A DNA stretch of 64,000 nt from Bacteroidaceae bacterium (GTDB lineage Bacteria > Bacteroidota > Bacteroidia > Bacteroidales > Bacteroidaceae): the NCBI GenBank assembly GCA_017481875.1, contig JAFUOP010000038.1:1-64000 (forward strand), read 5' to 3'. Below, one piece after another: positions 60,014 to 64,000 of this stretch. The notes below the pieces were generated by a model. It was not told the DNA's origin. It made no database searches and saw only the letters and a program-made list of their open reading frames with translations. Position 1 is the first letter of the stretch, and each line of letters opens with the position of its first letter. Made by a program: the position numbers and the translations under genes.

Positions 60014-60628
60014 ATGGAAATTCTCTCGCACCCGCTATACCTGGCACCCGTGCCACTATATGCCCGCCTTTTCGCCGCCGACGGAATAGTGTTTGACGGC
60101 GGCAGCCCCTTCACCAAGCAGACCTTTCGCAACCGCGCTGTGATAGCCACAGAAAACGGCACACAGGCACTCACAATACCCATTGTGCACACGGGTGGCA
60201 AGCAAGCAATGCGCGACATACGCATAAGCGAGCACGGCAATTGGCGGCACCTGCACTGGAACGCCATTGTGAGCGCATACCGCAAAAGCCCATTCTTCGA
60301 TTACTATGCCGACGACTTTGCCCACTTTTACGAAGAGCGCGATGGATTCCTTATGGACTTCAACCTGCGCCTGCACGCGGTAGTGTGCGATCTGTTGGGC
60401 CTTGAACGCAACACCGGAACAACGGTGGAAAGGGCAAAAAAAAATCTCGAGGACTTGCGCAGCCTGGCCGAGCCTGCAACCCTCACGCAGGCAAAAGGAT
60501 TCACTCCGCAGCCCTATTACCAGGTATTTACACAACGCAACGGGTTCCAGCCCTGCTTAAGCATTGCCGACCTCCTTTTTAATATGGGCCCCGAGGCTCT
60601 TATCACATTGCGCGACTGCGCCCGATAA
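60014..60628 (+). CDS. WbqC-family protein
   Basis: A 204-residue protein with the family pattern: YLAPVPLYARLFAADGIVFDGGSPFTKQTFRNRAVIATENGTQALTIP at the start, then DIRISEHGNWRHLHWNAIVSAYRKSPFFDYYADDF near 75, and PYYQVFTQRNGFQPCLSIADLLFNMGPEAL at the end. WbqC-like proteins occur in polysaccharide and nucleotide-sugar contexts and are thought to be related to amino-sugar modification, but the activity is not established. It starts nine bases after lepB, as is common in this order. Confidence 0.85.
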   Translation: MEILSHPLYLAPVPLYARLFAADGIVFDGGSPFTKQTFRNRAVIATENGTQALTIPIVHTGGKQAMRDIRISEHGNWRHLHWNAIVSAYRKSPFFDYYADDFAHFYEERDGFLMDFNLRLHAVVCDLLGLERNTGTTVERAKKNLEDLRSLAEPATLTQAKGFTPQPYYQVFTQRNGFQPCLSIADLLFNMGPEALITLRDCAR

Positions 60629-60687
60629 TAGCTCTACCCTCCTATTACTAATAACAAAAGTTAAATATCGCCATAAACCGACAATTT

Positions 60688-60717
60688 ATTTCTAAAATAT
60701 TAGATTTCTAAAATATT
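60688..60717 (+). promoter_or_regulatory. Operator-like repeats upstream of the BlaI-type gene
   Basis: ATTTCTAAAATATT occurs twice in direct orientation (60688-60701 and 60704-60717), with an inverted TCTAA/TTAGA pair spanning 60691-60704. They lie just upstream of a -7 element (TATATTTG, 60723-60730), a suitable place for autorepression by a BlaI-family regulator. Confidence 0.45.
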
Positions 60718-60770
60718 CGTTATATATTTGTTGCAGCAAAAAAAATAAACAGCCGGTAAATTTTAATATT

Positions 60771-61151
60771 ATGGCAGAGAAAAAGTACGACACACTTACC
60801 AAAGCAGAAATGCAGGTAATGACAATTCTGTGGGACATGCCCGACGGTGGCTGCATACACGAAATTATCGCACGCTACCCGCTACCCAAGCCGGCATACA
60901 CCACAGTATCGACATTCCTTAAAATATTATATAATAAAGGATTTGTCGATTTCCGCAAACTTAGCGGCAAGACACACACCTACTACCCGCTTATAAGCAA
61001 AGACAACTACACCACACAGGTGATGAAAGATGTTAAAGACTCTTTCTTCGGTGGCTCGGGCTCTTCGTTTGTAAAATATTTTGTAGAGAATGAGCAGCTT
61101 AGCGAGCAGGAGATAAAGGAACTTTTGGAGATAATACAAAGCTCACACTGA
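60771..61151 (+). CDS. BlaI/MecI-family transcriptional repressor
   Basis: A 126-residue winged-helix protein: LTKAEMQVMTILWDMPDGGCIHEIIARYP...PAYTTVSTFLKILYNKGFVDFRKLSGKTHTYYPLISKD, the typical BlaI DNA-binding domain, then a short dimerisation tail. In classic systems the repressor is cleaved when a membrane-bound M56 peptidase senses a signal. The M56 gene follows 37 bases later. Here no beta-lactamase is adjacent, so the controlled function is different or only self-regulation is visible. Confidence 0.93.
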   Translation: MAEKKYDTLTKAEMQVMTILWDMPDGGCIHEIIARYPLPKPAYTTVSTFLKILYNKGFVDFRKLSGKTHTYYPLISKDNYTTQVMKDVKDSFFGGSGSSFVKYFVENEQLSEQEIKELLEIIQSSH

Positions 61152-61188
61152 TAACAAGCACTCCCCCTGTAACCAACAAACAGCCACT

Positions 61189-62691
61189 ATGGAAGCAACC
61201 CTCATATACATACTTAAATGGGCCTTGTGCCTTGCGGTGTTGTATATACCGTTTACACTATTGCTGCGCCGCGAGAGCTTTGCAAGCCTCAACCGCCGCC
61301 TGCTGCTGTGTGCGGTAATAGTGTCGGGTATGCTGCCTGCCATTGTTGTGCGCTACAAGGTGGAGATTCCAACAGAAGCAGCCATATACGAGAAGCAACA
61401 TATTTCCGAGACTCTGCACAATACCATTCTTGCCACAGCACCGGCCAACCACTACGATATATTCACTTGGGAAAATGCTGCAATACTGTACCTTGCAGGC
61501 GTGGCTGTGGCACTTCTGTGGGGAGTGGCGGGAGTTGCAAGAACAATAAAGCACATAAACCGTGGCACCCTGTGGACCGACAAACAACAGGGGATAACAA
61601 TACACTGCCACGCAGGCAATAGTGCCGCATTCAGCTGGTTCGGGCACATTGTAATATCGGAAAACGACTACAACGAGTGTGGCACCGAGATACTGCTGCA
61701 CGAAAAAGGGCACATACACCAAAAACACTCCTATGATATGCTTCTCATTGGAGTAGTAAAGGCCCTGCAGTGGTTCAACCCGTTTATATATATGCTTGAA
61801 AACGACATAAGGGAACTGCACGAATATGAGGCCGACCGCTATGTATTGCAGAACCACACCGACACACAGGCATACCAACTGCTCATTTTAAGAAAGTCAT
61901 TGGGCAACAAAGCTATTTCACTTGTAAATAATTTCGGCACAAGCAACGTGCGAAAAAGAATTATGATGATGGCACGCAAAAAGGAATCGGGTGCACTCCA
62001 ACGCGCAAAATGGGCTTATCTTATACCCACCGCAGCACTGCTAATGCTCTTCTTTGCAGAGCCCGAATATATCTACACAACACCGGCAAGAAAGTTTATT
62101 GCCACCGCCACACCAGTGGCCACACCCAAAACAGAAATTACTGCCACAGATAAAAAGCCACAAAAAACATCAACCACACAAAACTTAACAGCAAAGAGCA
62201 AAAGGCTACAGCCTATTGCAAACGAAGCTCCTGTGCAACAAACCACAGCCAAGAGCACAGCAGAAACACCCACAGTGGCAACACCTCCCGCAAACAAAGA
62301 GGTTATGCAATATGCGCACGAAACATATTACGAATACAAAGAACTGAAAGAAGTGCTCACAAGCAATGATGCCGGTGTGAAAAAGTGCAGTGTAAGAATG
62401 CAGTTTACAGCCGACAAAAACGGCAGGGCAAGCAATATAACCGCAAAAGGGTGCAATATTTCAATGAGCATAGGCGAAAACAGCAGCTACACATTAGAAG
62501 ATATACAAGCCACAATAATAGCCGCCACAAAGCAATATATTGAATCAAAGGAGTGGGCAGCCGCAACAGGCATGGAAGACATAAACACCAAATACGATGC
62601 ACATATTATATTCCACAACGGCACACCCACAACTATAGCATCAAACAGCAACAAACGGCCGTTACTCATAGGTTCAACACCCATATACTGA
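61189..62691 (+). CDS. M56-family (BlaR1-like) membrane metallopeptidase with TonB-C-like end
   Basis: A 500-residue protein. Helices lie near 3-22, 37-55, 97-115 and 283-301. The zinc site is the HEKGH motif in EILLHEKGHIHQKHSYD (first His near 171), with the third ligand in ELHEYEADRYVLQN. After the last helix comes a Thr/Ala/Pro/Lys-rich linker (about 305-370) and a C-terminal domain with CSVRMQFTADKNGRASNITAKGCN that resembles the C-terminal domain of TonB-type proteins, a fusion often seen in Bacteroidota. It likely senses an envelope signal and inactivates the BlaI-type repressor. The penicillin-binding sensor of true BlaR1 is absent. Confidence 0.9.
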   Translation: MEATLIYILKWALCLAVLYIPFTLLLRRESFASLNRRLLLCAVIVSGMLPAIVVRYKVEIPTEAAIYEKQHISETLHNTILATAPANHYDIFTWENAAILYLAGVAVALLWGVAGVARTIKHINRGTLWTDKQQGITIHCHAGNSAAFSWFGHIVISENDYNECGTEILLHEKGHIHQKHSYDMLLIGVVKALQWFNPFIYMLENDIRELHEYEADRYVLQNHTDTQAYQLLILRKSLGNKAISLVNNFGTSNVRKRIMMMARKKESGALQRAKWAYLIPTAALLMLFFAEPEYIYTTPARKFIATATPVATPKTEITATDKKPQKTSTTQNLTAKSKRLQPIANEAPVQQTTAKSTAETPTVATPPANKEVMQYAHETYYEYKELKEVLTSNDAGVKKCSVRMQFTADKNGRASNITAKGCNISMSIGENSSYTLEDIQATIIAATKQYIESKEWAAATGMEDINTKYDAHIIFHNGTPTTIASNSNKRPLLIGSTPIY

Positions 62692-62697
62692 TAAATT

Positions 62698-64000
62698 ATG
62701 AAACAGCTGACATTTATAGCAAGCCTTATGACAATGCTTGCAGCACCACTATTCTCGCAAAACGACAGTAGCAAGGTGTTGCGCAACCCGCTCGACAACC
62801 TCATAGTGCGCTCGGTGGTGAAGCAGAGCATCTTCCCCGAGGAGCGTGTTTACCTGCATTTCGATAACAATGCCTATTTTTTGGGCGAGACAATGTGGTT
62901 CAAAGCATACGTAACAAGCGGCACCAACGACACCCCCACAACAATGAGCCGTGTTCTATACGTGGAGTTGGTGGCACCCGAGGGGTACGTTGTAAAGACC
63001 AACAAATACAAAATAGACAACAACGGCTGCTGCCACGGAGAATTTGAGCTGAACAGGCTGTTGCTTTCGGGATACTACGAAGTGAGAGCCTATACACGAT
63101 ATATGCTCAATCGCGGGAAAGAGGCCATATTCAGCCGAGTATTCCCGGTGTTTGACGAGGTAAAGAACGGCGACTGGACCTTTCGCAATATGCTCGATAG
63201 AAAAAGAGCCTTCCTTGTAGATGTGGAGAAGGACAGCACCGTTACAGGCCTCGAAAGAGAGGTAGCGTGGGAAAACGGTAAACTGCCCGAGTGTGATGTA
63301 AAATTCTTCCCCGAAGGAGGACACCTTGTAGAGGGGATAGAAAGCAGGGTTGCCTATGAAGTATTTGGCACCGACGGCATAAACAGCAACAAGAGCATAA
63401 CAATTCTGGCCAATGGCGAGGAGATGTTCACCACCACACCCGAACATAACGGAGTGGGCACATTCTCCATAACACCCAAAGAGAAAACCAAATACACAGC
63501 CCTGCTTAAACAAGGCAAAAAGAGTGAAAAATTCCACCTGCCGAAGGCCGAAAAAGAGGGCGCAGTAATAGAGATAGAGAACAACGGCAGCACAGTGTGC
63601 ATAGCAGTGAAAAACAACCTTACCACCGACACAGAGCTTGGCCTTGCCGTGCTGCACCGTGGCAAGACAAACTATTACGAACGATTCCCGGCAGCCGAGC
63701 GCAATATGCTTTTTGCCATAGACAAAAGCACACTGCCCGAGGGCGTGAACCGCGTTGTGCTTTTTGTAGATGATGGTATCCCCTATGCCGAACGTCTCTT
63801 TTTTATTGCCCACGACGAAACAAGCGACGGAAGCCGCTCCACAGCAAAACTCATTGTAAAAAACAGCACCGGCAGCCTGCAACCGCACGAAAAGATAAAA
63901 CTTGAGATAGAGCGCGAAGACGGCAAGCCAATAACCAACGGTGGCAGCTTCTCACTCGCGGTAACCGACAAGAGTGGTAATATAACAACATCTTACAACC
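62698..64000 (+). CDS. Large secreted protein with MG2/alpha-2-macroglobulin-like domains (3' end outside window)
   Basis: The gene starts at ATG 62698 and is open to the right edge (434 codons seen). A signal peptide (MKQLTFIASLMTMLAAPLFSQ) is followed by EERVYLHFDNNAYFLGETMWFKAYV, the hallmark of the MG2 domain, and YVELVAPEGYVV...GEFELNRLLLSGYYEVRAYTRYMLN. Later repeats have VKFFPEGGHLVEGIESRVAYEVFG, typical of Bacteroidota proteins with MG2-like and often TonB-plug or carboxypeptidase-regulatory domains. The gene lies six bases after the M56 gene and is likely coregulated, so the BlaI/M56 pair may control this envelope protein. Confidence 0.85.
   Translation, partial: MKQLTFIASLMTMLAAPLFSQNDSSKVLRNPLDNLIVRSVVKQSIFPEERVYLHFDNNAYFLGETMWFKAYVTSGTNDTPTTMSRVLYVELVAPEGYVVKTNKYKIDNNGCCHGEFELNRLLLSGYYEVRAYTRYMLNRGKEAIFSRVFPVFDEVKNGDWTFRNMLDRKRAFLVDVEKDSTVTGLEREVAWENGKLPECDVKFFPEGGHLVEGIESRVAYEVFGTDGINSNKSITILANGEEMFTTTPEHNGVGTFSITPKEKTKYTALLKQGKKSEKFHLPKAEKEGAVIEIENNGSTVCIAVKNNLTTDTELGLAVLHRGKTNYYERFPAAERNMLFAIDKSTLPEGVNRVVLFVDDGIPYAERLFFIAHDETSDGSRSTAKLIVKNSTGSLQPHEKIKLEIEREDGKPITNGGSFSLAVTDKSGNITTSYN

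Noticed and set aside
62956-63888. 310-codon open frame on the minus strand
   Set aside because: Antisense to the MG2-type gene that starts at 62698 and runs off the window with a proper signal peptide.
1-64000. tRNA or rRNA genes, CRISPR arrays, insertion sequences
   Set aside because: The gaps between genes were read on both strands; no cloverleaf, regularly spaced repeats, transposase frames or terminal inverted repeats flanked by target duplications were found.

Overview
The window comes from a member of the Bacteroidales (Bacteroidota). The evidence is a complete type IX secretion (T9SS) operon of porP-gldKLMN type, a separate gldH, T9SS-style C-terminal sorting tails, Bacteroidota-style lipoprotein signals, and many promoters matching the primary-sigma consensus of this phylum (TTTG at about -33, TAnnTTTG at -7). 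A rod-shaped cell is implied by mreBCD-mrdA-rodA. I cannot fix genus or species. No tRNA, rRNA, CRISPR array, insertion sequence or prophage was found.

Layout. 1-256 is the tail of a secreted protein, followed by a 52-residue ORF. 665-6556 is the T9SS motor/ring operon. 6.7-16.1 kb holds an outer-membrane barrel protein, PriA, a very large GT-C type membrane protein (DUF2723), a polysaccharide deacetylase, QueG and DacB. 16.4-19.2 kb holds NadB and the activated-methyl-cycle pair pfs-luxS. 19.4-26.6 kb is purH plus the rod-shape operon. 26.6-30.3 kb, minus strand, is metF-holB-PSP1-gldH behind a promoter carrying two copies of a palindrome. 30.5-36.4 kb is an accessory-looking region: two PepSY-like secreted proteins, a coupled pair of secreted-protein genes, and a response regulator/histidine kinase pair. 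36.5-41.3 kb holds RNase R, a small GIY-YIG-like protein, a nucleoside-sugar epimerase and a PAP2 phosphatase. 41.3-44.25 kb is nrdDG behind a cobalamin riboswitch. 44.4-55.2 kb, minus strand, is a compact operon running from metG through a flippase, two glycosyltransferases, a YfhO-type protein, an Xaa-Pro peptidase and a PMT-like transferase. 55.4-64 kb holds an acyltransferase, a lipoprotein lacking a start codon, a structured-RNA candidate, dapB, lepB, a WbqC protein, a BlaI/M56 pair and the start of an MG2-like protein.

How they connect. GldKLMN and GldH build or support the T9SS; the sorting-tail proteins are its likely cargo; lepB processes exported precursors. metF, pfs, luxS, queG and nrdDG touch the folate/methionine/cobalamin network, and the cobalamin riboswitch on nrdDG suggests that a B12-dependent class II reductase exists elsewhere in the genome.

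Most notable observation. A 68-bp stretch encoding part of a T9SS sorting tail is present twice, once in frame at the end of a 158-aa protein and once as an untranslated relic just past the terminator of the 709-aa gene coupled to it. The 709-aa gene begins with the same kind of secretion leader but lacks a tail. This looks like a scar left when the body of a surface-protein gene was replaced by a cassette carrying its own stop codon and a 42-bp palindrome.
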